A stretch of 64,000 nt of DNA from Oscillospiraceae bacterium (GCA_022650485.1 JALCPP010000005.1:62001-126000); one strand, 5' to 3'; counted from the first letter of the stretch, positions 17,493 through 26,923 are shown. A program made the numbers and translations. Notes: a model not told the origin generated them from the sequence alone.

Positions 17493-18503
17493 ATGAATTT
17501 ATCAGGGAAAAAAGTTCTGGTTACGGGCGCGGATGGTTTTATCGGTTCTCACCTTACGGAAGAACTGGTTCGCAGGGGTTGTCTGGTTCGCGCTTTCGTC
17601 TATTACAACTCGTTTGATTCATGGGGATGGCTCGACCAAGCCCCAAAAGACATTCTCAAAGAGGTAGAAGTATTTCAAGGGGATATCCGCGACCCTTACC
17701 GCGTGGGAAATGCCTTGAAAGGATGCAGTGCAGTTTTTAACCTGGCCGCTTTGATCGCGATCCCTTATTCATATGTTTCTCCGGAATCATATCTTGAAAC
17801 AAACGCAAAAGGAACTCTTCATGTTTTGCAGGCGGCGAGAGAGCTGGAAATTGAGCGTGTTGTGCAGACTTCGACCAGCGAGGTGTACGGAACGGCGCAA
17901 TACGTCCCGATTCCTGAAACACATCCGCTGCAGGCGCAGTCCCCTTATGCCGCTTCCAAAATTGCGTCCGATCAACTGGCACTTTCGTTTTATCGCTCAT
18001 TTTCCACCCCGGTCACGGTTCTCCGTCCTTTCAATACCTATGGGCCTCGCCAGTCCAACCGAGCGGTGATTCCAACGGTTATCACGCAGATTGCACAGGG
18101 AAAGCGTAAAATCCGCCTGGGTTCACTGACCCCGACCCGCGATTTCAGTTTTGTACGCGACACAGCCCGTGGTTTTTGGGAAGCCGCCGGCTGCGACCAT
18201 GCGGTGGGGGAAGTGGTCAATATCGGCAGTAACTTTGAAATTTCCATCGGAGAAACGGTGCAGACCATCGCGCAGGTAATGAATGCAGAAGTTGAAATAG
18301 AAACAGAACCGGAGCGTGTTCGTCCGGAAAAAAGTGAGGTTTGCAGACTTTACGCCGATACTTCCAAAGCGCAAAGGCTGTTTGACTGGAAACCGGAGTT
18401 TGGTGGGCGGGAAGGATTTCGGAAAGGATTGGAACTGACTGCCGAATGGTTTTGCAACGCGGAAAATCAGAAGCGGTACAGAACCGACAGGTACGTGATA
18501 TGA
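17493..18503 (+). CDS. legB: NAD-dependent sugar-nucleotide 4,6-dehydratase, LegB type
   Basis: Short-chain dehydrogenase/reductase-fold enzyme making the 4-keto-6-deoxy sugar nucleotide in legionaminic acid synthesis. 336 residues from the ATG at 17493 (GGGGG five bases upstream); a longer frame to 17430 lacks a ribosome site. The Rossmann motif GADGFIGSH is at residues 11-19, STSEVYGTAQ carries the catalytic Thr-Asp/Glu region, and YAASK is the active-site Tyr-Lys. LRPFNTYGPRQSNRAVIP is typical of the dehydratase group. First gene of the operon; its stop overlaps the legC start by 4 bases. The PtmE-like gene downstream suggests a GDP-linked rather than UDP-linked substrate. Confidence 0.88.
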   Translation: MNLSGKKVLVTGADGFIGSHLTEELVRRGCLVRAFVYYNSFDSWGWLDQAPKDILKEVEVFQGDIRDPYRVGNALKGCSAVFNLAALIAIPYSYVSPESYLETNAKGTLHVLQAARELEIERVVQTSTSEVYGTAQYVPIPETHPLQAQSPYAASKIASDQLALSFYRSFSTPVTVLRPFNTYGPRQSNRAVIPTVITQIAQGKRKIRLGSLTPTRDFSFVRDTARGFWEAAGCDHAVGEVVNIGSNFEISIGETVQTIAQVMNAEVEIETEPERVRPEKSEVCRLYADTSKAQRLFDWKPEFGGREGFRKGLELTAEWFCNAENQKRYRTDRYVI

Positions 18504-19711
18504 GTTACCATAGTAAAGTCAGCCCAACGGATATTACAGCGATTTTGAAAACGGTTCTCCATAAGGAAACAGATTCTGTTTCCCTGCATGAGCCCTGCTT
18601 TGCGGGGCGCGAATGGGACTATGTAAAAGATTGTCTGGATTCCGGATATGTTTCCTCAGTCGGGGCATATGTAGGGAAATTTGAGCAAAAGTTAGCCGAA
18701 TTTACCGGGGCCAAGTATGCGGCGGCGGTAGTAAACGGAACTTCCGCTCTTCAAATCTGTCTGAAGCTGGCGGGGGTTCAAGCGGGCGATGAGGTGCTGA
18801 TTCCCGCACTGACCTTTGTCGCTACGGCAAATGCCGTATGTTACTGCGGTGCGGTGCCGCATTTTGCGGACAGCGAAATGGAATCCCTTGGAATAGATGC
18901 GGAAAAACTGGCTGATTATCTGAAACAAACAGCGGAACTGAAAAACGGCGTCTGCACCAATCGGAGTACAGGCCGGCCGATTCGTGCGTTGGTTGTCATG
19001 CATACATTCGGGCATCCCGCCCGGCTCGACCTGCTTTTGCAGGTCTGCCGTCAATACGGGCTGGTATTGGTGGAGGACGCGGCGGAATCACTGGGGTCTT
19101 ATTATCAAAATATTCATACGGGTAATTTCGGAAAACTTTCCGCCCTCAGCTTTAATGGAAATAAAATTGTGACGACCGGCGGGGGAGGGGCGGTGCTTAC
19201 GAATGATGAAGCGATGTATCGAGAGGCAAAGCATTTGACAACAACTGCGAAGCTGCCGCATCGATGGGCTTTTTGGCATGATGAAATCGGCTACAATTAT
19301 CGGATGCCGAATCTGAATGCGGCGCTGGGCTGCGCTCAGCTGGAGCAGATGGAACCATTTCTTCGCCGAAAAAGGGCACTGGCGGAACAGTATCGGAAGG
19401 CTTTTGAAGCTGTGCCTGGGATTCAGTTCTTTACGGAACCACCTTACGCAAGAAGCAATTACTGGCTCAACGCATTGATCTTATCGGAAGAGAACGCGCC
19501 GCTGCGGGACGCGATTTTGGAGGATACCAATGACAGCGGAATTCAAACCCGACCCGCCTGGGTTCTGATGAGCCGGCTGCCTATGTTCCGAAACTGCCCC
19601 AGAATGGACCTGACTGTGGCGCAGAATCTGGAAAAGCGCATCATTAATATTCCAAGCAGCGCGCGGCTTGGAATGCCCTATGATACGCCGGGAGGCGATG
19701 ATGCAACGTGA
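18500..19711 (+). CDS. legC: PLP-dependent sugar aminotransferase, LegC type
   Basis: DegT/DnrJ/EryC1-family aminotransferase that adds the 4-amino group to the keto sugar nucleotide made by LegB. 403 residues from the ATG overlapping the legB stop. Motifs: GTSALQICLKLAG (cofactor phosphate), VLVEDAAESLGS (Asp contacting the pyridine ring), and SFNGNKIVTTGGGGAVLTND, where the Lys of NGNK is the Schiff-base residue. GYNYRMPNLNAALG is the usual substrate-side motif. Translationally coupled to both neighbours. Confidence 0.9.
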   Translation: MSYHSKVSPTDITAILKTVLHKETDSVSLHEPCFAGREWDYVKDCLDSGYVSSVGAYVGKFEQKLAEFTGAKYAAAVVNGTSALQICLKLAGVQAGDEVLIPALTFVATANAVCYCGAVPHFADSEMESLGIDAEKLADYLKQTAELKNGVCTNRSTGRPIRALVVMHTFGHPARLDLLLQVCRQYGLVLVEDAAESLGSYYQNIHTGNFGKLSALSFNGNKIVTTGGGGAVLTNDEAMYREAKHLTTTAKLPHRWAFWHDEIGYNYRMPNLNAALGCAQLEQMEPFLRRKRALAEQYRKAFEAVPGIQFFTEPPYARSNYWLNALILSEENAPLRDAILEDTNDSGIQTRPAWVLMSRLPMFRNCPRMDLTVAQNLEKRIINIPSSARLGMPYDTPGGDDAT

Positions 19712-20865
19712 AACGGAAACTGTGCGCGGTAACCGGGACGCGTGCCGAATACGGGCTTCTGGTTCCCCTGCTGAAAGCCGTGGAGCGGGAGCCTTGTTTT
19801 CAGCTTCAGCTGGTGGCGTCGGGGGCACATCTTTCCCCGGAGTTCGGCTTGACCTATCAGGAAATAGAACAGGACGGTTTCGCAATTGACCGGAAAGTGG
19901 AAATGCTTCTTTCCAGCGATACCGCTGTAGGAATTACAAAATCCATCGGGCTTGGCATCATTGGATTTGCGGAAGCATTCGATCAGCTGCGGCCGGATCT
20001 TTTGCTGCTGCTGGGGGACCGGTATGAAATGCTGGCGGCGGCGCAGGCGGCTTTGGTCGCAAAAATTCCGGTTGCACATATCGGCGGGGGAGATACGACC
20101 GAAGGCGCGTTTGATGAAGCAATCCGTCACAGCATTACGAAGATGTCCCATGTACATTTTGTTACCAGCGACGAATCCGCCCGGCGGGTTGGGCAGCTGG
20201 GGGAGAACCCCGTCAATATTCATTGTGTGGGGAGTTTGGGGGTTGACCGTATTGTGAGCCTTCCGCGCCTGAACCGGGAAGAACTGGAACGGTCGCTGTG
20301 CTTTTCTTTGCGCAGCCGGAATCTGCTGGTTACATTTCATCCCGCTACACTGGATCTGGAACCGCCTGAACGACAGTTTCGGGAATTGCTGGCGGCTTTG
20401 GATTCGCTGGGCGGGGAGTACGGCCTGATTTTCACCAAGCCCAATGCCGACCCGCAGAGTCGGGAGCTGACCCGGCTGATGTGCGGGTTTGAGGCAGAGC
20501 ATCCGAATGCCGTTATTTTTTCTTCTCTGGGCCAAAAGAGATATTTCAGCCTGATTCGTCAGGTTGACGCGGTTGTGGGCAATTCTTCCAGCGGAATTTA
20601 CGAAGTACCGGCGCTTCAAAAGCCGACGGTGAACATTGGGGACCGGCAGAAGGGAAGATTGCTTGCCCCGTCCGTCATTCAATGCGCACCCCGGAAAGAC
20701 GAAATTTTGAAAGCTGTTCGACAGGCGCTGAAAATGGACTGTTCCTCCGTAGTAAATCCTTATGGCACAGGGAACACCGCAGAGAAAATCGTGGCGGTTC
20801 TAAAGTCGATTCCGGATTACCGTGCATTGCTCAGAAAAAGATTTTATACGATACGGAGAGGGTGA
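19708..20865 (+). CDS. legG: hydrolysing sugar-nucleotide 2-epimerase, NeuC/LegG type
   Basis: Releases the nucleotide and inverts C2 to give the 2,4-diamido-6-deoxymannose precursor of legionaminic acid. 385 residues, the NeuC length. GT-B fold with the N-terminal GTRAEYG (residues 7-13), LLLLGDRYEMLAAA, HIGGGDTTEGAFDEAIRHSITKMSH, VTFHPATLD and VVGNSSSGIYEVP (nucleotide site). Start is GTG overlapping the previous TGA by 4 bases; GGGAGG is 12 bases upstream, so coupling matters. Confidence 0.9.
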   Translation: MKRKLCAVTGTRAEYGLLVPLLKAVEREPCFQLQLVASGAHLSPEFGLTYQEIEQDGFAIDRKVEMLLSSDTAVGITKSIGLGIIGFAEAFDQLRPDLLLLLGDRYEMLAAAQAALVAKIPVAHIGGGDTTEGAFDEAIRHSITKMSHVHFVTSDESARRVGQLGENPVNIHCVGSLGVDRIVSLPRLNREELERSLCFSLRSRNLLVTFHPATLDLEPPERQFRELLAALDSLGGEYGLIFTKPNADPQSRELTRLMCGFEAEHPNAVIFSSLGQKRYFSLIRQVDAVVGNSSSGIYEVPALQKPTVNIGDRQKGRLLAPSVIQCAPRKDEILKAVRQALKMDCSSVVNPYGTGNTAEKIVAVLKSIPDYRALLRKRFYTIRRG

Positions 20866-20868
20866 AGA

Positions 20869-21951
20869 ATGCAACAGAAAGTTACGATTATTGCAGAGGC
20901 TGGGGTGAACCATAACGGGTCGGCTGAAATGGCAGTCCGGTTAATTGACGCCGCCGCTAAGGCGGGGGCGGATGCGGTAAAGTTTCAAACATTCCGCACG
21001 GAACAGGTGATGATTTCTGACGCGCCGAAAGCAATCTACCAGTTAAAGCAGACTTCCATGGAAGAATCCCAATATGAAATGGTCCGAAAATTTGAATTGG
21101 ATGAGGCGGCACATTTCCGCCTGCAAAAACATGCAGAGGAACGGGAAATTGCCTTTATTTCCACTGCGTTTGATTTGGACAGTCTGCACTTTTTGCTGTC
21201 CATGAATGTGCCCTTTTTAAAAATTGCTTCCGGCGAGATTGAAAACGCTCCCCTTTTAAGAATGGCGGCGCTTTCGGGGAAGAAAGTTTTGCTTTCCACA
21301 GGAATGTCGGATTTGGGGGAGATTGAAGAAGCTCTCGGTGTGCTGGCCTTTGGCTATCTGGAGCGCGCGGGGGCAAAAGGCAGTCCCGGCCGCGAGGCAT
21401 TTCGGCAGGCATACGATTCCGAAGCGGGGCGGAACGCCCTTGAAACACATGTGAGCCTGCTGCACTGTACCACGGAGTATCCCGCGCCGTTTTCAGAAGT
21501 AAACCTGCGTGTGATTCAAACCCTCCGGCAGTGTTTTGCCCTGCCGGTCGGGTACTCCGACCATACGGCGGGTATCGCTGTTCCGATCGCGGCGGCGGCG
21601 CTGGGCGCCTCGGTTTTAGAAAAACACCTGACGCTGGACCATGATCTGCCGGGGCCGGACCATCGGGCTTCGCTGGAGCCGGAGGAATTTGCCCGTATGG
21701 TACAGGAAATCCGCAGGGCGGAGCAGTCTATCGGAGGGCCGGTAAAGCGGCCTTCTCCCTCCGAACTGAGAAATCGGGCCATTGTGCGAAAGAGCCTTGT
21801 TGCGGCATGCCCAATTCAAAAGGGGGAATGTTATACGGAATACAATCTGGCGGCAAAACGTCCGGCCGGCGGCCGATCTCCCATGGAATATTTTGACCTT
21901 TTGGGAAAAAAGGCCGACCGTTCGTACAAAGAAGACGAGGTGATTCGTTGA
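20869..21951 (+). CDS. legI: N-acetylneuraminate/legionaminate synthase (NeuB family)
   Basis: Condenses phosphoenolpyruvate with the diamido-mannose to form legionaminic acid. 360 residues with a TIM-barrel synthase domain (AEAGVNHNGSAEMA, GADAVKFQTFRTEQV, LKIASGEIENAPLL, STGMSDLGEI, LHCTTEYPAPFSEVNL, GYSDHTAGI) and the C-terminal antifreeze-like SAF domain from about residue 300 (RKSLVAACPIQKGE). GGAGAGG precedes the ATG. NeuB, LegI and PseI are alike in motifs; the LegB/LegC partners favour LegI. Confidence 0.92.
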   Translation: MQQKVTIIAEAGVNHNGSAEMAVRLIDAAAKAGADAVKFQTFRTEQVMISDAPKAIYQLKQTSMEESQYEMVRKFELDEAAHFRLQKHAEEREIAFISTAFDLDSLHFLLSMNVPFLKIASGEIENAPLLRMAALSGKKVLLSTGMSDLGEIEEALGVLAFGYLERAGAKGSPGREAFRQAYDSEAGRNALETHVSLLHCTTEYPAPFSEVNLRVIQTLRQCFALPVGYSDHTAGIAVPIAAAALGASVLEKHLTLDHDLPGPDHRASLEPEEFARMVQEIRRAEQSIGGPVKRPSPSELRNRAIVRKSLVAACPIQKGECYTEYNLAAKRPAGGRSPMEYFDLLGKKADRSYKEDEVIR

Positions 21952-22571
21952 AGCTGGCTGTCTTTGGAACCTCCGGCTTTGCGCGGGAGGTACGCGATAT
22001 TGCGGTTCTCACCGGGTATGATGAGATCGTTTTCATCGGAACAAGCCCCCAAAATTCCATTTCTGGGTGTCCGGTCGTAACGGAACAAGAGGTCGTTTCT
22101 TTAGAGCGTGAGAGGTGGATGTTTACCATCGGGGTTGGAGCCCCAAAAACCAGAAAACAGATTTGGGGCAGGTATCCCGGTTTAAAGTATGTCAATTTAA
22201 TTCATCCTGCGGCGACCTTTGGGTTTGAACAGCGGGAGGAGCTGTTAAAACAGACCGGCAATATTGTTTGCGCGGGTGTGCGGATGACCAATCAGATTCG
22301 TGCGGGCAGTTTTTGCATCTTTAATCTGAACAGTACGGTCGGGCATGATTGTGTCATTGAAGGTTTTGTAACGATTTCTCCGGGTGCCGGCATTTCCGGC
22401 AATGTATTATTGAAAGAAGGCGCTTATCTGGGGGCGAATTCCTGCGTCATACAGGGAAAGTCCGAAACGGAAAAAATGATTGTCGGCTGCTTTGCTACGG
22501 TCGGCGCGGGCGCAGTTGTCACGAAAAATGTCCCCGATCATATGATAGTGAAAGGCATTCCGGCCAAATAA
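21948..22571 (+). CDS. legH: sugar acetyltransferase, NeuD/LegH type
   Basis: Left-handed beta-helix acyltransferase family, 207 residues. The N-terminal part binds the sugar substrate (KLAVFGTSGFAREVRDIA), and hexapeptide repeats follow from about residue 95 (VCAGVRMTNQI, GHDCVIEGFVTISPGAGISGNVLLKEGAYLGAN). In the leg pathway this enzyme acetylates the amino sugar. TTG start that overlaps the legI stop by 4 bases; GAGG lies 7 bases upstream. Confidence 0.85.
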   Translation: MKLAVFGTSGFAREVRDIAVLTGYDEIVFIGTSPQNSISGCPVVTEQEVVSLERERWMFTIGVGAPKTRKQIWGRYPGLKYVNLIHPAATFGFEQREELLKQTGNIVCAGVRMTNQIRAGSFCIFNLNSTVGHDCVIEGFVTISPGAGISGNVLLKEGAYLGANSCVIQGKSETEKMIVGCFATVGAGAVVTKNVPDHMIVKGIPAK

Positions 22572-22617
22572 GGGCCCTGCGGGGCGCAAACCACACTCGG
22601 GGTGCCGGGGGCGTATC

Positions 22618-23688
22618 ATGGATGACTGGAAAAAAGCGTTGATTCTTCCGAATTTAAAAATTCGGGAAGCAATTGAAATCATTGACCGAAATTCACAGCA
22701 GATTGCCGTTGTGGCGGATGAGAATGACAAGCTGCTTGGTACCGTTACGGACGGAGACATCCGCCGCGGTATTTTAAAAGGAATTTCCATGGACCGTTCC
22801 GTCAGCCTGATTATGAATTCCCATCCTATTCAAATCCCAAAGCTGACCGACCGAACAAGCATTCTGAACCTTTTAAGAGTCAACAAGGTTCGGCATCTGC
22901 CGGTTGTGGATGAAGAGGGACGTGTGGTGGGAATTGAGCGGCTGGACGAACTGCTTACACAGTCACACCGCGAGAATTGGGTCGTGATTATGGCGGGGGG
23001 CCTGGGAAAACGTCTGGGTGCTTTGACCGACCACTGCCCAAAACCAATGCTGAAAATCGGTGAAAAACCGGTGCTGGAAACCATTTTACAACAGTTTATC
23101 CGGCAGGGATTTTCACACTTTTGTTTTTCTGTGAACTATAAAGCGGAACAGATTAAAGAATATTTTGGCGATGGCTCTGCCTGGGGCGTCGAGATTCACT
23201 ATATTAAGGAAGAGAAACGAATGGGGACTGCCGGTTCCCTGAGCCTGTTCCCATTTGAAACCCACGTGCCGATGATTGTGATGAATGGCGATATCCTGAC
23301 GAAGCTGAGCTTTGAGCAGCTGCTGAACTTTCATCTGAAACATCAGGCGGAAGCGACCATCGCCGTAACCACTTATGATTACCAGGTTCCGTATGGAGTG
23401 ATTAAAGCGAACCGTGACCGATTGATCGGCTTTGAGGAAAAGCCGGTCTACGCCAGTTTTATCAATGCCGGAATTTATGTGCTGAATCCAGAGGCACTGT
23501 GCTATATTCCCGAAAATTCCTGCTTTGAGATGAACAGCCTGTTTGAGATCATGCTGCAGCACGACGATCCGGTCTGCCTTTTTCCCATCCGGGAGTACTG
23601 GATTGATATCGGAAGGGTCGGCGACTTTTATCAGGCTGGCAAAGATTATGAAAATGAGTTTCAAATGGGGAGCGAAGAAAAGGCATGA
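22618..23688 (+). CDS. ptmE: CBS-domain sugar-1-phosphate nucleotidyltransferase, PtmE type
   Basis: 356 residues. Two CBS domains occupy about residues 1-115 (LLGTVTDGDIRRGI; VRHLPVVDEEGRVVGIERLDEL). A nucleotidyltransferase domain follows, starting VIMAGGLGKRLGALTDHCPKPML. The same fusion in Campylobacter PtmE is a glucosamine-1-phosphate guanylyltransferase feeding GDP-linked legionaminic acid synthesis. Presence here implies that route, although the isomerase and mutase partners are not in this window. GGGGGCG precedes the ATG; the stop overlaps legF by 4 bases. Confidence 0.82.
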   Translation: MDDWKKALILPNLKIREAIEIIDRNSQQIAVVADENDKLLGTVTDGDIRRGILKGISMDRSVSLIMNSHPIQIPKLTDRTSILNLLRVNKVRHLPVVDEEGRVVGIERLDELLTQSHRENWVVIMAGGLGKRLGALTDHCPKPMLKIGEKPVLETILQQFIRQGFSHFCFSVNYKAEQIKEYFGDGSAWGVEIHYIKEEKRMGTAGSLSLFPFETHVPMIVMNGDILTKLSFEQLLNFHLKHQAEATIAVTTYDYQVPYGVIKANRDRLIGFEEKPVYASFINAGIYVLNPEALCYIPENSCFEMNSLFEIMLQHDDPVCLFPIREYWIDIGRVGDFYQAGKDYENEFQMGSEEKA

Positions 23689-24404
23689 GACGATTGTGTA
23701 CCATATGTGTTCGCAGCGGTTCCAAAGGGGTGCCGAATAAAAATATCCGAAGCCTTTTGGGAAAACCGCTTTTGACTTACAGTATTCAGCAGGCGAAACA
23801 GTCAGGGCTGTTTGAAGCGGTTGCAGTCAGCAGCGACGGCGAGGCTCTGCTGCGGGCTGCAAAGATATGGGGCGCGGATTACTGTATTCTCAGGCCGGAC
23901 TTTCTTGCTTCGGATCAGTCGCCCAAGGTTCCGGTGATTCGCCATTGTCTGGTGGAAGCGGAACGGAAATCGGGCCATGAATTTGATGTCGTCGCGGATT
24001 TAGACGCGACTGCGCCCCTCCGGTTTGTATCGGATATTGCCGGGGCGGTGGCGCTGCTGGAAAACACGGGAGTTTCCAATGTAGTCACCGCGTCCGCCGC
24101 ACGCCATTCCCCTTATTTTAATTTGGTGGAGGTTGATCAAAGCGGAACGGTTCAGCTTTCCAAACCGCAAAAGACGCCGGTTTTCTGCCGCCAGAATTCA
24201 CCGCCCTGCTATGACCTGAACGGCTCTGTCTATGTGTGGCGGCGCGAGGTCCTTTTAAACAGCCGGTCTATTTTCGAAAAAGATACCAGGCTGTTTGAGA
24301 TGCCTGCGGAACGGGCGGCCGATATTGATTCCGCACTTGATTTTGAATTTGTGGAATTTCTGATGAAAAAGAGAACCGAACAGTTTGGTTCGGCCATTTT
24401 GTGA
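23685..24404 (+). CDS. legF: CMP-legionaminic acid synthetase (NeuA family cytidylyltransferase)
   Basis: Activates the nonulosonic acid with CTP to the CMP-sugar used by the glycosyltransferase. 239 residues. The nucleotide-binding motif is RSGSKGVPNKNIR (residues 8-20), followed by AVSSDGEALL, VADLDATAPLR and QNSPPCYDLNGSVYVW, all typical of CMP-sialate/legionaminate synthetases. Last step of the sugar pathway encoded here. Confidence 0.9.
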   Translation: MRRLCTICVRSGSKGVPNKNIRSLLGKPLLTYSIQQAKQSGLFEAVAVSSDGEALLRAAKIWGADYCILRPDFLASDQSPKVPVIRHCLVEAERKSGHEFDVVADLDATAPLRFVSDIAGAVALLENTGVSNVVTASAARHSPYFNLVEVDQSGTVQLSKPQKTPVFCRQNSPPCYDLNGSVYVWRREVLLNSRSIFEKDTRLFEMPAERAADIDSALDFEFVEFLMKKRTEQFGSAIL

Positions 24405-24418
24405 CAGGAGGGATCGGG

Positions 24419-24691
24419 ATGGAACCGGGAAAGAAATTTGATGCCGCAGAATTTTACAGCTTGATTCGCGCGATTCAGACGGAATCTGATTTTTTAAAAC
24501 AGGCGGTTATGACACCGGAAGAACAGCAGGAGAGAAGCAACGTCCTGACAAATTTTGACAATACTATTCAAGCTCAAGTGCTGAGCACAATTGATCATTT
24601 AGCATCCTATCAGTTACATGGATGGAGGGAATTGATTGATGGAGGAGAGAATGCAGAGGAAGGAGCCGACCAGGCTTCAGGTGTTGATTAG
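24419..24691 (+). CDS. small helical protein of unknown function in the glycosylation cluster
   Basis: 90 residues from the ATG preceded by AGGAGGG at 7 bases; the frame extends to a GTG at 24401 but without its own ribosome site. It is rich in Glu, Gln and Leu, probably all alpha-helical, with no Cys and no membrane segment. It overlaps the next small gene. Position between legF and the Maf-type gene suggests a chaperone-like or adaptor role, similar in position to FliS/FliT-like proteins in flagellar clusters, but I recognise no family. Confidence 0.7.
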   Translation: MEPGKKFDAAEFYSLIRAIQTESDFLKQAVMTPEEQQERSNVLTNFDNTIQAQVLSTIDHLASYQLHGWRELIDGGENAEEGADQASGVD

Positions 24692-24974
24692 CCGTTTGCA
24701 GCAATATGTGGATTCGGCTGTTCGGAATTTTCGAAGCGGCGATGATACGCAGGGCATGAGATATTTTTTGAGTGCTGTTGAAGGACTGGAACTGGTCATT
24801 CGGGAAGACCGGAATTCGCAGCAGCCGAAAATTGATTTAAATGAACTGCTGCCTTCTGTAAGAAGGCTGTATTTTTATATGCGGAATCAGGATATCGTGG
24901 GGATTACCGATTTGCTGGAGGATACGGTGATGCCCATGACGGCGCGCTGGCTGAAAGAAGGCGGCGGGGCATGA
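24639..24974 (+). CDS. small helical protein of unknown function upstream of the Maf-type gene
   Basis: About 111 residues, predicted helical, acidic, with a central RYFLSAVEGLELVIRE segment. Proteins of this kind are often found directly before DUF115 genes in Clostridia (recalled, not checked). Two starts are possible: ATG 24639 (GGAGGG 9 bases upstream) and ATG 24651 (GGAGG 5 bases upstream). It overlaps the previous frame by about 50 bases and the Maf-type gene by 4 bases, so translation of all three is linked. Confidence 0.72.
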   Translation: MEERMQRKEPTRLQVLISRLQQYVDSAVRNFRSGDDTQGMRYFLSAVEGLELVIREDRNSQQPKIDLNELLPSVRRLYFYMRNQDIVGITDLLEDTVMPMTARWLKEGGGA

Positions 24975-26923
24975 AAATTGCACGTCCGGATGAAACAAAA
25001 GCAATGTATGAAAAGAATCTTGCGCTGTTAACGCCGTGGCTCAGGGGAACAATGGAAAATATTACAGAGGAGGAACTTTGGAAGAAAATAGAGATTTCCT
25101 ACAATGCGCAGGGATATCCCGTTTGCCGTTACCATCGGGACGGCGATTGCTTTCATGTAACCGGCGAACATCCGGTTCAGGAGGCCCAAACGTGGTATCA
25201 GTCCATCCGGCAGGCGGGAACGGCAGAAATTTTTCTTTATGGAACCGGCTTTGGGTACGCACTGTTTGAAGTGTTTGCGCGCAAGCTGCCGCATACGCTG
25301 GTCATTGTGTTTGAGCAGGACCTCTATTTGTTTAAGGCAATGCTGTATTATTTTGATTTGTCGCCGCTGATTCAAACGCAGAAGATTATATTCCTTTTGG
25401 GGGACAGCGACTATTTCAAAAGGGCGTTCGAAGAATTATTCTTTAATATGCTGTTTTTCAGCACAACGTATCCTACCACCGCATTTACACTGCCGGCGGT
25501 GCGAAATTTTAAAAAAGAGTATCTGGAGATCCATCGTTTTGCCTTTCAGGAGCTGACGTTGCTGACGTCTTACCTGGGAAACGACCATAAGGATAACATG
25601 ATCGGACTGAATAATTTAATGGCGAATGCGCGAGAGGTTTTGACGAATCCCTATGTTGCCTGTCTGAAAGGGAAATATCGAAATGTTCCCGCGTTTATTA
25701 TTTCTAATGGGCCTTCGCTGGACGGCAGCATGCCGCTGCTCAAAGAGATTCAGGGCAGGGGGCTTATGATTGCTGTGGAGTCGGCCATCGTGCCGCTCAC
25801 TCAAAATGACATTAATCCGGATATTCTTGCGGTTCAGGAACGGACAAAATACACCTATTTGTACCATTTTGAAGACAGACACTACTCTGATAAAATTGCT
25901 CTGCTTGCGCTTGCACTGGTTGACCCAAGGGTGCTTCCTTCTTTTCAGGGAGAGAAAATCCCGGTTTTCCGTCAGGGGGAAGAGCTAAATCGATGGTTTA
26001 ACGGGCATCTGGGTGACGGCAGTGAAGTTGATGCGGGCGCGAATGTGTCGCATCTTGCGCTGAATCTGGCCTTGTATTTGGGGGCGGACCCCATCATTCT
26101 GGTTGGGCAGGATTTTGCTTACGGCCCAGGGGGCGTTACGCACAGCAGGGATGCGGTTGCTTCACAGGAAAAAGGCAAACGGGCAAGAAAAATTCTTCAT
26201 TCCATCCCCACGGTGTATGTAGAAGGGAATAACGGGCAGATGATTCCGTCCAACCGCCTTTGGGACAATTTTAGGCAGGGGATGGAGCATATTATCGAAG
26301 GATACCCGGAATATCATTTCTATAATGCGACTTTGGGCGGGGCAAAGATTGCGGGAACGGAAAGAGCGGAATTGGATGCGCTGATCCGGGAATACTGCAC
26401 GCGGCCGATTCCCCAAAGGGTGAATGAGATGATTGCGGAAAATAAAGCCGCGCTCCCGAATGGAAAACGCAGAGCACAGCTGGAGACATTTGTGCCGGAA
26501 GTGGAGTACTATGCCGCACGGTTCCGCGCGCTGGCGCATGACATGAACCAAAAAAAGCTGGAATGTGAGCGGATGGTGCTTCTGTGTGTGCGCCAGGGCG
26601 CTGAAAACCGAAAAATTCTGGAAGAAACGTATCAAAGAAATATTGCGGCGTTTTATGAATATGCTCAGGATAGTTTGTGCCGAAGCTTTTTTCAGCAGAT
26701 TAACTGTGTCTATTTTCATCTTCTTGACCGGTTGGGAAATATTGATACCACGGAAAAAATCGCGCGTGCATTCGGCATACAAAGCCAGTTCTTCCATGAC
26801 CTGCGCGTGGTCAGCCAAAGCCTGTCCGTTTCGTTAGCGGAGGCGGCAGAACCGCTGAAAGCGCTTCTGGAAGAACTGCGGGGAAAGGAGGAAAAACAGC
26901 AATGCAGGAACAAAAACGGCTGA
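24971..26923 (+). CDS. Maf/DUF115-type protein glycosyltransferase
   Basis: 650 residues, matching the motility accessory factor (Maf, DUF115/MptE-like) family that transfers nonulosonic acids onto Ser/Thr of flagellins or other surface proteins. The N-terminal part shows IFLYGTGFGYALFEV; the central domain has FIISNGPSLDGSMPLLKEIQ (about residue 245), VAVES-like sugar-nucleotide contacts, ILVGQDFAYGPGGVTHS and the DUF115 end. The C-terminal 180 residues are helical. It probably uses the CMP-legionaminic acid made by the genes just upstream. No flagellin gene is seen in this window, so the acceptor is open. Confidence 0.88.
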   Translation: MKIARPDETKAMYEKNLALLTPWLRGTMENITEEELWKKIEISYNAQGYPVCRYHRDGDCFHVTGEHPVQEAQTWYQSIRQAGTAEIFLYGTGFGYALFEVFARKLPHTLVIVFEQDLYLFKAMLYYFDLSPLIQTQKIIFLLGDSDYFKRAFEELFFNMLFFSTTYPTTAFTLPAVRNFKKEYLEIHRFAFQELTLLTSYLGNDHKDNMIGLNNLMANAREVLTNPYVACLKGKYRNVPAFIISNGPSLDGSMPLLKEIQGRGLMIAVESAIVPLTQNDINPDILAVQERTKYTYLYHFEDRHYSDKIALLALALVDPRVLPSFQGEKIPVFRQGEELNRWFNGHLGDGSEVDAGANVSHLALNLALYLGADPIILVGQDFAYGPGGVTHSRDAVASQEKGKRARKILHSIPTVYVEGNNGQMIPSNRLWDNFRQGMEHIIEGYPEYHFYNATLGGAKIAGTERAELDALIREYCTRPIPQRVNEMIAENKAALPNGKRRAQLETFVPEVEYYAARFRALAHDMNQKKLECERMVLLCVRQGAENRKILEETYQRNIAAFYEYAQDSLCRSFFQQINCVYFHLLDRLGNIDTTEKIARAFGIQSQFFHDLRVVSQSLSVSLAEAAEPLKALLEELRGKEEKQQCRNKNG

